A stretch of DNA of 64,000 nt from Neocallimastix lanati (nom. inval.) (taxonomy: Eukaryota > Neocallimastigomycota > Neocallimastigomycetes > Neocallimastigales > Neocallimastigaceae), in the NCBI GenBank assembly GCA_016946835.1, contig JACVTC010000044.1, positions 372,001 to 436,000 on the forward strand, in the 5' to 3' direction. The notes beneath the pieces were generated by a model. The model saw nothing but the letters and a program-made list of their open reading frames with translations, was not told where the DNA came from and did not search any database. The number at the start of each line of letters is the position of its first letter. The stretch's first letter is position 1. Position numbers and translations under genes: made by a program. Positions 45,593-56,505 of this stretch are shown in pieces.

Positions 45593-46057
45593 TGATACGA
45601 TATTTTATTTATGTATCTAAATTAATATTTATTTATGGGCAATGACAATAAGGAATTATGACAAAATAATATATTCTAATATTAAATAGAAATAAAACAT
45701 ACAATAGTACAAAATAAAGTAATAAATATATCTTTTTAATATTCTCTTTATTTATTATTAATTATTAATTATTACATCAATTATTATTATTACTCATATA
45801 AATATTATAATTAATTAAAACAAATATATATCATATCTCTTTTTAACTATACTAAAAATATAATATAAAAATAGCTATTTATGTGAATTAATTTATCATA
45901 AGTATAAACTTATAAATAAAAGAATTCTCCGTTTAAAATTATTATTATAAAATTATATATATTACTATAAAATTATTGCTGACCAATAATATTTAAGTAT
46001 TTCTTTAACCTTAAGAATCTACCTAAATTTCATATTTATAGTGGTCACATATCATCA
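45593..46057. repeat. Solo LTR, family D (copy D2)
   Basis: 465 bp, TGATACGATATTTT...ATATCATCA; close copy of 213-680. Its right end merges into the target of LTR E2. Confidence 0.85.
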
Positions 46058-46058
46058 A

Positions 46059-46847
46059 TGTAATAATTTCTATAAATTATAGAAATTATTATTTATAATT
46101 AATATTAACTAAACTATTAATATTAAATAAAAATTAAAATAAAAATTAAAATAAAAATAAGAATTTAATACTTATCTTTATAATAGAGTTTATTATAAGA
46201 AAATATAATAGACTTTAAATATGAAAAGAGAAATAAAATATGTTTTTTTATAAGAACTTTATTAATCTATTTGATTATTAAATATTTTATTATTTTTTTT
46301 TGATAAATTTTAAAATAATTATTTTATATTAATTGAAATCTTAATGTCTTTTATTGTTATTATATTTTTCTTAAAATAATAACTCTTGATTTTCTAAAGA
46401 CGAAAATCAACAGCTATTTATATTTTTACAAAAATAAATGTATTTTTCTAATCTTAACAATGATTCTTTCCAGAAAAATATTAGAAGAAAAAACTGGAAA
46501 GATTTTTGATCAATAATCTATACTTATTGATCATCGTGTTATTAAATAAAACCAATTATAATTAATCGGGAAAACTTTAATAACCGATTCTAATAACTAA
46601 AAGAATTAAAAAGAAAAAAGGATAAAAAAGAGAAGGATAAAATTATGCAGAAATTATATTAAATACATTTTTTCTATGAAATAATACAGAAGTTATATTA
46701 AATACATTTTTTCATATAACAATTAATACATTAATTGGTATAATTGTTTTTAAATGAAATAAATTTTCAAAGAATAATAATTATGAAATAATTATTAATT
46801 AATAAGAAATAGAAATAAATTATAAAAAATTATATCAATTTCTTACA
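46059..46847. repeat. Solo LTR, family E (copy E2) with perfect duplication
   Basis: 789 bp, TGTAATAATTTC...TTCTTACA; close copy of 8722-9512. Flanked by ATCAA (46054-46058) and ATCAA (46848-46852). The left ATCAA is made of the last four bases of LTR D2 plus A, so E2 inserted on the edge of D2. Confidence 0.9.
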
Positions 46848-46852
46848 ATCAA

Positions 46853-47390
46853 TGGTTCGGGTTTTATTAGAAATTTTATTAATTATTTATTTTTAATATT
46901 TTTCTGTCTACATTTTAATTATTGAAAAACTTCACTTATTTATACTTTTTGAAAAAAATAAATATGTAAAGCCTTTCTACATTTTATTATCATATTTAAA
47001 AAAAAAATAATTTACTATTACTAATTACTTCAAATTTTATATTAATTTAAATTAACTAATTCATAAGTATTTTTATTTTAATAAATTTTGTTTATATAAT
47101 TTTATATTATTTTTCATACACTAAAACTAAATTATTTAATATATACGAAAAATAACAAACAAAATTTAAAAAGATTTTACAGAAAAATAAAATTATTTTA
47201 ATCAAGACTATTAATATAATATTCTTATATTTTATATAAAATAAATTTAAAAACTATAATATATTTAATATTTATTATTAATCAATTAAGATTTGATTTT
47301 ATTTATGGGGAATAAAATATTAAATAATCAATTTAAAAATAAAATAAAATACTAAAAAGAATACAATTTTAATATTGATACAATATAATA
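46853..47390. repeat. LTR-like repeat F (copy F1)
   Basis: Begins TGGTTCGGG directly after ATCAA; matches 30060-30560. Its right end is not defined. Confidence 0.6.
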
Positions 47391-47696
47391 ATAATAGAAT
47401 AATATATTTGAAAATAAAAATAAAATATTAATATTGATAATAAACACTTTAATAAAATAATAAAATTTAAGGTTAAAATATAGATATTGATATTAATAAT
47501 AAAAATATAGAATTATTGTTAATATTTTAGAAAATTTTAATAAAAATAAAAAAAATTTATACTTATAAAATAATTTAGTATAGAAAATATAGTAAAGTAA
47601 TATTAAGTAAAGAACAATATAATGGATTCTAAAGTATGTAAAAGTTTTTTGTAGGTAGGTAAGATTCTTGCTATATCTTTCCTAGTTTGGGTTAAA
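47391..47696. other. AT-rich sequence after repeat F1
   Basis: Possibly the rest of repeat F. A small GC-richer phrase GTAGGTAGGTAAGATTCTTG occurs at ~47652. No gene. Confidence 0.5.
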
Positions 47697-48270
47697 TTGG
47701 TCAGGTCAAGATGTTCTTATTAATTATAACAATTAATTAAATTTAAATAATAAATAACACACACAGATTTTTATAATTAAGATTTCAATATTTATGTTTT
47801 ATTAGAACTTTATTTAATATATATTTTAATAATAAAATTAACTAAGATTAATATAAAAAATTATTTATTGTTATAATTAATTTATTAACTTTAAGTTTAC
47901 ACATTAAATTAATAGTTAAAGATTAATAATCTTACAAAGAATTCAAAATATGGAATTTCATATCCTTTTTATACTAAACTAAAATAATAATTAACAATAT
48001 AATTAATTAATACATTTTAATATTAATATATTCATACATGTATATAAACTATATAAAATATAATAATAAAATAATATTAATAAGAATCTTTAATACAATA
48101 ACTATATAATTATTCATAAAACAATTTAATAATAAAACTAATTTAATAATCAAATATAAAATAAAATAAAATAAAATATTAAAACTAATTAAAAATTCTC
48201 TTTCTGAAATCTTTAGAATAATAAAGAATTCCTTAGAAGCTTTTAGAAATAATTAAATAAAATATATAAT
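47697..48270 (-). repeat. Second LTR of family G
   Basis: Starts TGGTCAGGTCAAGATG and follows LTR 41191-42442 (without the retrocopy) up to the phrase CTTTAGAAT; the last ~60 bp diverge. Perhaps the 5' LTR of element G, with the D2-E2-F1 stack lying inside the element. Confidence 0.6.
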
Positions 48271-49437
48271 AATAAAATATATAAAACTTATAAACTTATT
48301 TAAATTATTATAAAACTATTACTAATAACTAATTCTGTATTTTTAATTAATAATACAAATTAATAATATAATTTCCAAGTTAAGAGATTTATCTAATATA
48401 AATTTCTTAATTAATAATTTAGGGTCTTAATTAAATAATTAAATTATATTTTTATATTTAAATATCTTTAAAGTCCAATATCTCGTTATTTAGTTGTCCA
48501 ATAAGGTTGATTTTAACATATGTTGTAGTTCTCTACCGTAGCTTTCCAATGGATATAATTTTAGCGGGAATATCAATACAATATTTCCATTATTTGTTGA
48601 GTAATCATTGTTTTTCATGTTATTTTTATCAAATTCTTAAGGGTTAAATTAAATTAAATTATCTTTAATAAATAAGTCCAAACCCTTTGGTTTCTAATTC
48701 TTTAATGTTTCTAATATTTATTTTTATGATTAAAATCGAATTAAAATAATTTTTGTCAATAACTAAATTAAATTTCAATTGATCTAATAGTGAATTTTAA
48801 CTTCAAATCCACTAGTATTCGTGACAAAATAAATCGTAGATTTAATTAAGAATGCATTATTTAGTACATTCTAATCGTCAATGTTGCAGGATTTCGAATA
48901 ATTTAAATTTTTATTTTCAAAAATAATATATTCTTAATAATTAAATTTTCTTTTTTATCTTTATTAACTCTTATTTTTTTTATTAAGTATTTTCTTTTTC
49001 TTTTATACTTTTTTTTTTTTTACTACATGAATTTTATAATTATTTTAATTCTTATTAGAATAATTATTACATGTGATTTTAATAATATTTTTTAAAAGTT
49101 ATTTTAATAATAAAAATATTAATACTAATATAATTAATATTATTTTTAATGACAAAATATTAATAATGATAAAATTAATAAATTTAACAATAAAATTATT
49201 TATAATATTTTCGATAATATAATTCTTAAAACATTTTAATATAAATAATAATTAAATATAATAATAAAACAATTTAATTAATATAAAATAATAATTATTT
49301 AATAATTAGTCATTAATCAATTTAATTTGATAATTTATATAATTATTTTAAATTAAAAATAAAATTATGAAATTATAAAAATAGTTTAAATTAATTAACA
49401 TATAAAGTTATTAAATTTAATTATAATTTCGAATTGT
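48271..49437. other. AT-rich region, no gene seen
   Basis: A GC-richer patch (48470-48620, e.g. GTTCTCTACCGTAGC) does not read as a protein I recognise. Confidence 0.55.
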
Positions 49438-50166
49438 TGTTGAAATTATAACTGAATTGAAATCTCAATTTCAGTTATTTACATTTCAATAGTTAAAAAA
49501 TATTATTTATTTAATTATAAATAATATATATATTTAAATAATTAATAATTAATATAAATTCTTATTTAATATTTAAAGAATTATCTTAGGCCTAATAATT
49601 CTGAGAATATTAGTAAATAAGATTTATATTAATAATTTCAATTATCTACATATGACGTCACATGTATTTATTTATATTATGTTTATATATATGTTTACAT
49701 CATATATATTAACTACTATTTTTAATTATTCAAATTAATTATACAAATTAAATTTATTTAATTATATTAAATATTTTAAACATATCGATATTGTTATTAT
49801 CTTAATATTTTATTAATATTCATATTACTATATTATTAATATCTTATAATTAAATATTATTATTATGTAACTTACAAAGTATAAAAGAAAGATGTAAAAA
49901 TCTATCTTTTATGTTCTTTGTAAGGTTATTGTATTTACAATAATTATATACTAATAATTCAATAAATAAATATTTTCATAAATCCTTCAAAGAAATTATT
50001 ATTTAAAATATTCTTAGATATTAAGTGTTTAAATAACTTAACTATTTATCTTATATTATTTTTATATTATTATTAATTAATTATTGTTGGATTATTAATA
50101 TATAATTCAACATATTAACCTAGTAACGTTATTAATCATAAAACTATTTATACCTTAATTTTAACA
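49438..50166 (+). repeat. 5' LTR of element L
   Basis: 729 bp, TGTTGAAATT...TTTTAACA. TATA box TATAAAAG at 49880-49887. At 49920 begins GTAAGGTTAT, the exact complement of the ten bases after the LTR. Confidence 0.95.
49880..49929 (+). promoter_or_regulatory. Promoter and putative self-primer of element L
   Basis: TATAAAAG at 49880-49887; GTAAGGTTAT at 49920-49929, 40 nt after the start of the TATA box, where transcription could begin. If so, the RNA 5' end is the primer. Confidence 0.6.
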
Positions 50167-50176
50167 ATAACCTTAC
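50167..50176 (+). promoter_or_regulatory. Self-priming PBS of element L
   Basis: ATAACCTTAC starts at the first base after the LTR and is the reverse complement of 49920-49929. No TGG tRNA-type PBS is present. Confidence 0.65.
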
Positions 50177-50200
50177 CCTAGTTTTGGTTACTACTTTAAT

Positions 50201-51274
50201 ATGTCTTTTTACAATAATGTATGGGCTGACATTGCTCCAATGTCAGAAGTTAATAAATTAAGGTCTGACGCCCAAGTTACTGTATCCGAATTGGCTTCTT
50301 CTGTTAATGATAGTTTTTTATTAAAAGAAGATTTTAATGAATATAACAAGGACTTACAAAAAAAACTTTATACACTTTACAAAGATAATAAAAATATTAT
50401 TAATCAATTATCTAATTTAACAAAAATTTTAGATGAAAAGTTAAATATAAATATTGCTACAAATGATATTCCTTCTACTAGTCAAACACAAGAGGATAAT
50501 GTATCTACCACTACTAGACGTGATGATGACAATGATGTTATTATGAGGAATGCTTTTTCAAACCGTTTACAACAAGTTCCTGAACCTGGATTTTTCTCTG
50601 GAGATACTAAAGAAACTGATCTATTCTGTCAACTTTGTGAAGATACTTTTAAAACATATCCAAATTCAGAAGCTACAGAAGATATCAAAATTAACTTTAT
50701 TAAATCCCGTTTAAGAGATGGCGCTCGTAATTGGTATCTAGCTACGTACAAGGATACTAACCCAAAAACTCTTTCTGAATTGACTACTGAATTAAGAAAA
50801 GCATTTTCCAACGTTGCAATTAAAAAATTAGCTAAGATTCAATTAATAAAATTGAAACATAATTATGGGAAAATAAATGATTATATTGAACAATTTAGAA
50901 CTCTTTCGAATGGTCTTGGATTCAGTGAAGAAGCCTTAGTTTTAATTTTCTATAATGGGTTACATTCAAAATTCCAAGAAGTAATTGAAGAAATGGAAGA
51001 ATTCCCTGTTGATCTTGGTACTATTTATACTAAATGTATTTTACTTGAAAATACATTGAAAACAAAAAATCAAATAAAAACAAATAATGGTAATTCAAAA
51101 CTTTTTAGAAGCAGTAATAATAAACATTCAAAACACGTTAGTACCCATATTAATCATGATAAAAATTATAATTCTAATAACAATTATAATAACAAAAGTA
51201 ATTATAATAATTACAATAATAACAATTATAATAGTAATAAAACTAGTAGCAATAATAATAAAACAAAAAACTAA
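50201..51274 (+). CDS. gag: Gag polyprotein of element L
   Basis: 357 residues from the ATG at 50201, 34 nt after the LTR (MSFYNNVWADIAPMSEVNK). Middle part is a retrotransposon gag capsid domain: FFSGDTKETDLFCQLCEDTF, INFIKSRLRDGARNWYLATY, LRKAFSNVAIKKLAKIQLIKLKHNYGKINDYIEQFRTLSNGL. The C-terminus is Asn-rich and has no CCHC knuckle, which also holds for Tf1 gag. Complete frame; ends on the slippery site. Builds the particle. Confidence 0.93.
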   Translation: MSFYNNVWADIAPMSEVNKLRSDAQVTVSELASSVNDSFLLKEDFNEYNKDLQKKLYTLYKDNKNIINQLSNLTKILDEKLNINIATNDIPSTSQTQEDNVSTTTRRDDDNDVIMRNAFSNRLQQVPEPGFFSGDTKETDLFCQLCEDTFKTYPNSEATEDIKINFIKSRLRDGARNWYLATYKDTNPKTLSELTTELRKAFSNVAIKKLAKIQLIKLKHNYGKINDYIEQFRTLSNGLGFSEEALVLIFYNGLHSKFQEVIEEMEEFPVDLGTIYTKCILLENTLKTKNQIKTNNGNSKLFRSSNNKHSKHVSTHINHDKNYNSNNNYNNKSNYNNYNNNNYNSNKTSSNNNKTKN

Positions 51275-51298
51275 ACAATGGACTTCAACAGAAGTCCA
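51265..51298 (+). promoter_or_regulatory. -1 ribosomal frameshift signal, element L
   Basis: gag ends ACA-AAA-AAC-TAA: slippery AAAAAAC at 51265-51271 in correct phase. Spacer 7 nt, then a perfect 7-bp stem TGGACTT/AAGTCCA (51279-51285 with 51292-51298) with a 6-nt loop. The -1 frame is open into protease. Confidence 0.88.
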
Positions 51299-54200
51299 AT
51301 ATAATAAAAAACACAAGAATTCTTCATTATAATTTTCCTACATTTAATAATGTAGTAAATAAAAAATTACCTTCAACTTTCCTTTTATTTGATACATATA
51401 TTCCAACAACATTTTCAAATAATATAAAAAATATTAAAAATGATAATAATAAATTAAAAACTGAATCGATGTTAGATTCAGGCTCCTTCTGTAATTTTAT
51501 TACAGAAGAATTAGTAAAAACATTAAAATTGAAAAAATATAATTTAAAATCAAAAATTTTAGTCAAAGGAATTTCTGGTGATACAACCCAGATAAAGAAT
51601 TATGTTTGGCTAAAATTTCAAATCAAAATTAATGAAAATAAAAGAGTTTATTTTAAAAATTTCAGAGAAAAATTTTTAATTTCGAATTGTATCCCAACAA
51701 AACTACTTTTTGGAAACCAATTTATGAGGAAGTTTAATATTCATTATGACTATGATAAAAACTTCCTATATTCTTATTTAAATTCTCACTTTTATAACAA
51801 AATTAATAAAAATACTAATAAAAATCCACAATATTATTCTCGGTTTAATTCAGTGATAAAAAGATTTTTAAAAAATTATTTTTTAAAACATAAATACATA
51901 AAAAAATTTAATTATACAAAAAATTCAAAAAATTTCAAAAATTTTAATCAAAATAAATTAAATTTTAAACTTAATAAATATAAAAAATTTCTTCATAAAA
52001 AATTTAATTTTTTAACCAATAAAATATTTTTTAAATTAAAAAACAATCACCAAAATAAAAAATATAAAATTAATAATAAATTTAACTATAATTATTTAAT
52101 TTATTCATTTTTAACAAATAAAGAAAATTATGAAGAAGATATTGAAGATATAAAAATCGAAAATATTCCGCTTCAATATCGAGATTTGGCTGTTGTATTT
52201 AGTAAGAAAGAAGCAGATAAACTACCGCCACATCGTTTAACTGACTGTAAAATAGTTTTAGAAAAGGATGCTTCTCTTCATTACGGACCTATCTACCCAT
52301 TATCTGAAGAAGAAAATAAAGTTTTAAAAGAATATATAGAAGAAAATTTAAAGAAGGGATTTATTAGGCCTTCTGAATCTCCAGCTGGTTATCCTGTCTT
52401 ATTTCAAAAAAAGAAAGATGGTTCTTTAAGATTGTGTGGATTACAAAAAGTTAAACGCTGTTACCATTAGAAATTCATATCCTCTTCCACTTATTAATGA
52501 TATTATTGAAAAGGTTAAAGGTGCAAAATATTTCACAAAATTAGATCTAAGATCTGCCTATAACCTAATTCGTATAAAAGAGGGGGATGAATATAAAACA
52601 GCTTTTCGAACTAAATATGGTCATTACGAATATCTCGTAATGCCTTTTGGGTTGAAAAATGCCCCAGCCACTTTTCAATCATTTATTAATTCTGTACTCA
52701 GACCTTATTTGGAAAAAAGTGTTATTTTATATTTGGATGATATTTTAATTTATTCCGAGGATTTGGAAGAACATCACAAACAAGTAAGAAGTGTATTACA
52801 AACTTTAATTAATAATAATTTATACGCAAAATTAGAAAAATGTGAATTCGATAAAGAAAAAGTTGAATTCCTAGGTTACATTTTATCTGGTGATGGTGTA
52901 TCTACTGACCCAAAGAAAATTAAATCTATAGAAGAGTGGCCAACTCCGAAAAATATTAAAGAAGTACAACGATTTTTAGGCTTATGTAATTACTACAGGA
53001 GATTTGTAAAAAATTTTGCAAAAATAGCTAAGCCTCTCCATAATTTAACAAGAAAAAATACAAATGGGATACAAATTGTGGAAATTCATTTAAATCATTA
53101 AAAAGTAAATTAACTACTTCTCCAGTACTGCATCACCCAGATGTAACTAAACCATTCATAGTAGAATGTGATGCAAGTAACTATGCTATAGGTGCTGTTT
53201 TATCTCAGAAAGATGAAAATAATAAATTACATCCTGTTGCTTACTTTTCAAGAAGTTTACAAGGCTCCGAAATAAATTATTCCATTACAGAAAAAGAGTT
53301 ATTAGCTATTAGAGATTCTTTCTTAACTTGGCGACATCTTTTACTTGGTGCAAAACATAAAATTACTGTTTATACTGACCATAGAAATTTAATCTATACT
53401 TTAGGAGGAAAAGTTGGTAATCAAAGACAGCATAGATGGCACTTATTCTTTCAGGAATATGATTTCCAACTTATATATAGACAAGGAACAAAAAATGGGA
53501 AACCAGATAGTCTTTCAAGAAGACCTGACTATATGAAGAATAACGAAGATATTAAACCAGAAAATATATTAGATATTAAAAATGTAAAAGAAGTTCCCTG
53601 TTTTATAGGAATTATGAGTAATTTACTAGAAAAAATTATTGATGCTATTAAAGAAGATGCTACTGCTGAAGATATTAAATTATACTTCAGTGAAAACAAT
53701 GTTAAAAATAATTATGCTTATAAACCATTTAGGAAAATGGAAAGATTTAAAATAAAAGATAATATTATATTATATAACAATTTAATTTATATTCCTGAAT
53801 CACTTAGATTAGAAATTTTAGAAAAATATCATGAAAAACCCACTTCTGGACATCTTGGTATAAGAAGAACTTTAGAACTAATTACAAGAAACTTTTGGTG
53901 GCCAAAAATACATGAAGATGTTACAAGTTATGTTAATTCTTGTGAATGTTGTGCAAGAAACAAGGTTAATAGACATAGGAAATATGGTCTTTTACAGCCT
54001 TTAGATACTCCCGATAGACCTTGGAAGTCTATCGAAATTGATTTCTTATATGGTCTTCCTTATTCTAAAGGATACACCGTTATTATGGTAGTTGTTGATC
54101 GTTTCTCTAAGATGATCCATTTAATTCCATTTAAACAAATACCTGATGCCAAACAAACTGCCAAAGCTTTCATTACAAATATATTTAAACTACACGGATT

Positions 54201-55092
54201 GCCTTGTGATATGTATACAGATAGAGGATCTCAATTTACAAGTGCTCTTTGGAAAGAAGTAATGGAATATTTAAACATTAAATCAAAAATCTCTACAACT
54301 GACCATCATGAAACAGTTGGTCAAGTTGAAAGATGTAATTCTTTTATTGAACAATATTTAAGAGCTTACTCAAGATCATATTATCATGATGATTGGGTTG
54401 AATGGATTCACCTTGCTGAATTTGTTTATAATAACTCCATTAATGAATCTACAAAAGAAACACCCTTCTTTATTAATTATGGGTTTCATCCATCTATGGA
54501 TGAATTTTTCTTATTACCTGATATTGATACTAATAATAAAATTATTAAGGACTTAAGTATGAACTTTAATCATATTAAAGATGTTTTATTAAGGTCAAAA
54601 GAACTATATAAAATACACGCAGATAAAAAGAGAATGCCACCTCCAATATTTAAAGAAAATGATTTAGTTTGGATACAAGCTCCTCCATCACTAAATATCG
54701 AAGATAGTTCAAAGTTAGCTCCTTGTAAATATGGACCATATAAAGTAATAGATGTTCTGAATAATCATAATTATAAAATAGATATTAAAAGGTCACCTTT
54801 TCCAAAACATCATCCTATATTCCATGTTTCGGAGTTAGAACCTTTTATTCCAACACCTCAAAAGTTTTTAAAAAGAAGAACTCATGATGAATCTATTAAT
54901 GATATAATTGAAATCTCAGGATTTAGAACTAATTATAAAAAAAATCAATATGAATACAGAATCAGATATAAATATAGAACTGCTTACAATTGGGTTCCTT
55001 CAGACGAAGTTGAAAATAACCCCCGAAATCAAAATATTTATTTACAATATTTACAAAATGGAAGAAAACCTATTTCAATAGCTTATAACTAA
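51271..55092 (+). pseudogene. pol: Pol of element L (PR-RT-RNase H-IN-chromodomain) with two small frameshifts
   Basis: Protease MLDSGSFCNFI at ~51469 (DSG). RT: RPSESPAGYPVLFQKKKDGSLRLC, then a 2-bp loss in a TG repeat (52432-52439), then YPLPLINDIIEKV, LDLRSAYNLIRI, MPFGLKNAPATFQ, ILYLDDILIYS. A 1-base loss in an A-run at ~53061. RNase H: VECDASNYAIGAVLSQ, TDHRNLIYTL. Integrase: HLGIRRT finger with CECC, IEIDFLYGLP, TDRGSQFTS, GQVERCN; GPYKVIDVL and HPIFHVSELEPF; last ~50 residues resemble a chromodomain (EYRIRYKYRTAYNWVPSDEV). Otherwise intact; LTR similarity shows the element is young, so the lesions are very recent or sequence errors. The chromodomain would direct integration to chromatin. 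Confidence 0.9.
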
Positions 55093-55117
55093 AATGATAA
55101 TAATAATAATATTATTG

Positions 55118-55166
<49 letters not shown>

Positions 55167-55680
55167 GAAATTTTATTTTTTATTATTATTAATTTGTTTT
55201 TAAATTTTATTTTATTATTATCAATATCAATTTTTCAGTCAAATTTCAATTTCAAAATTTCTAAATTTTCAAAATTTTCAAAATTCAAAAACATAGCTAT
55301 GTTACACTTACAACTATCAATTTATAATCTAATTTTATTTATAATTTCATTAATTATTATAATTTTCAATTTTTTAAAGTTAATGCATAAAATTAAAAAG
55401 TTAATTGAAATTAAAATTTCAAAATTTCAATTTCAAAAATTTTTAATCAAAAACATTTAAAAATGGTACCATCATATTCTTAAACATCAATTTTCATAAT
55501 AAAATTTTAATTTTATTAAATTTTAGAGATTTCAAAATTTCAATGAAATGGCCACTTATAAAGGGTTTCCTTTAAAAATTTAAAAGGACTCAAGTGACCT
55601 TCCTCTTTCATAAATTAAAAATTTTTAATTTAAGAAATTCCAAAAAATTTTTTAACAAAAATTTAATCCTCCTTATCGTT
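55093..55680 (+). other. 3' non-coding region of element L with poly(A) tract and weak ORF
   Basis: A 39-nt A-run (55124-55162) is followed by an open frame (55164-55460) with two hydrophobic segments but no ATG until ~55288 (then ~57 codons). It is made of AAATTTTC repeats. I consider it non-coding or at best a small membrane peptide. Confidence 0.5.
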
Positions 55681-55684
55681 ACAC

Positions 55685-55721
55685 AAAAATCGTCTTGAAT
55701 CCGATTTTTATGGGAGGGCAT
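55685..55721 (+). promoter_or_regulatory. Pre-PPT hairpin and PPT of element L
   Basis: Perfect 8-bp stem AAAAATCG/CGATTTTT (55685-55692 with 55702-55709), 9-nt loop, then PPT ATGGGAGGGCAT against the 3' LTR. Confidence 0.75.
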
Positions 55722-56450
55722 TGTTGAAATTATAACTGAATTGCAATCTCAATTTCAGTTATTTACATTTCAATAGTTAAAAAATATTATTTATTTAATT
55801 ATAAATAATATATATATTTAAATAATTAATAATTAATATAAATTCTAATTTAATATTTAAAGAATTATCTTAGGCCTAATAATTCTGAGAATATTAGTAA
55901 ATAAGATTTATATTAATAATTTCAATTATCTACATATGACGTCACATGTATTTATTTATATTATGTTTATATATATGTTTACATCATATATATTAACTAC
56001 TATTTTTAATTATTCAAATTAATTATACAAATTAAATTTATTTAATTATATTAAATATTTTAAACATATCGATATTGTTATTATCTTAATATTTTATTAA
56101 TATTCATATTACTATATTATTAATATCTTATAATTAAATATTATTATTATGTAACTTACAAAGTATAAAAGAAAGATGTAAAAATCTATCTTTTATGTTC
56201 TTTGTAAGGTTATTGTATTTACAATAATTATATACTAATAATTCAATAAATAAATATTTTCATAAATCCTTCAAAGAAATTATTATTTAAAATATTCTTA
56301 GATATTAAGTGTTTAAATAACTTAACTATTTATCTTATATTATTTTTATATTATTATTAATTAATTATTGTTGGATTATTAATATATAATTCAACATATT
56401 AACCTAGTAACGTTATTAATCATAAAACTATTTATACCTTAATTTTAACA
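55722..56450 (+). repeat. 3' LTR of element L
   Basis: 729 bp, partner of 49438-50166; differences seen at GAATTG-A/C-AATC and ATTCT-T/A-ATTT. Confidence 0.95.
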
Positions 56451-56505
56451 ATTGTATAATTTAAATCATTAGTTTATTATATTTTGGCTAGTTCCGTAAC
56501 ATCGA

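Larger units (their letters stand above)
49438..56450 (+). mobile_element. Full-length chromovirus-type retrotransposon L
   Basis: 7,013 bp, 729-bp LTRs that differ at very few positions by eye, flanked by a perfect ATTGT duplication (49433-49437 and 56451-56455). Short leader, gag, -1 frameshift site, pol with integrase followed by a chromodomain-like C-terminus, 3' hairpin and PPT. The PBS is complementary to the element's own LTR, as in Tf1/sushi elements. Pol has two small frameshifts in simple repeats. Confidence 0.95.

Noticed and set aside
55164-55460. Possible env-like membrane protein between pol and 3' LTR of L
   Set aside because: No ATG for the first 40 codons and repetitive AAATTTTC composition; hydrophobicity follows from T-richness.
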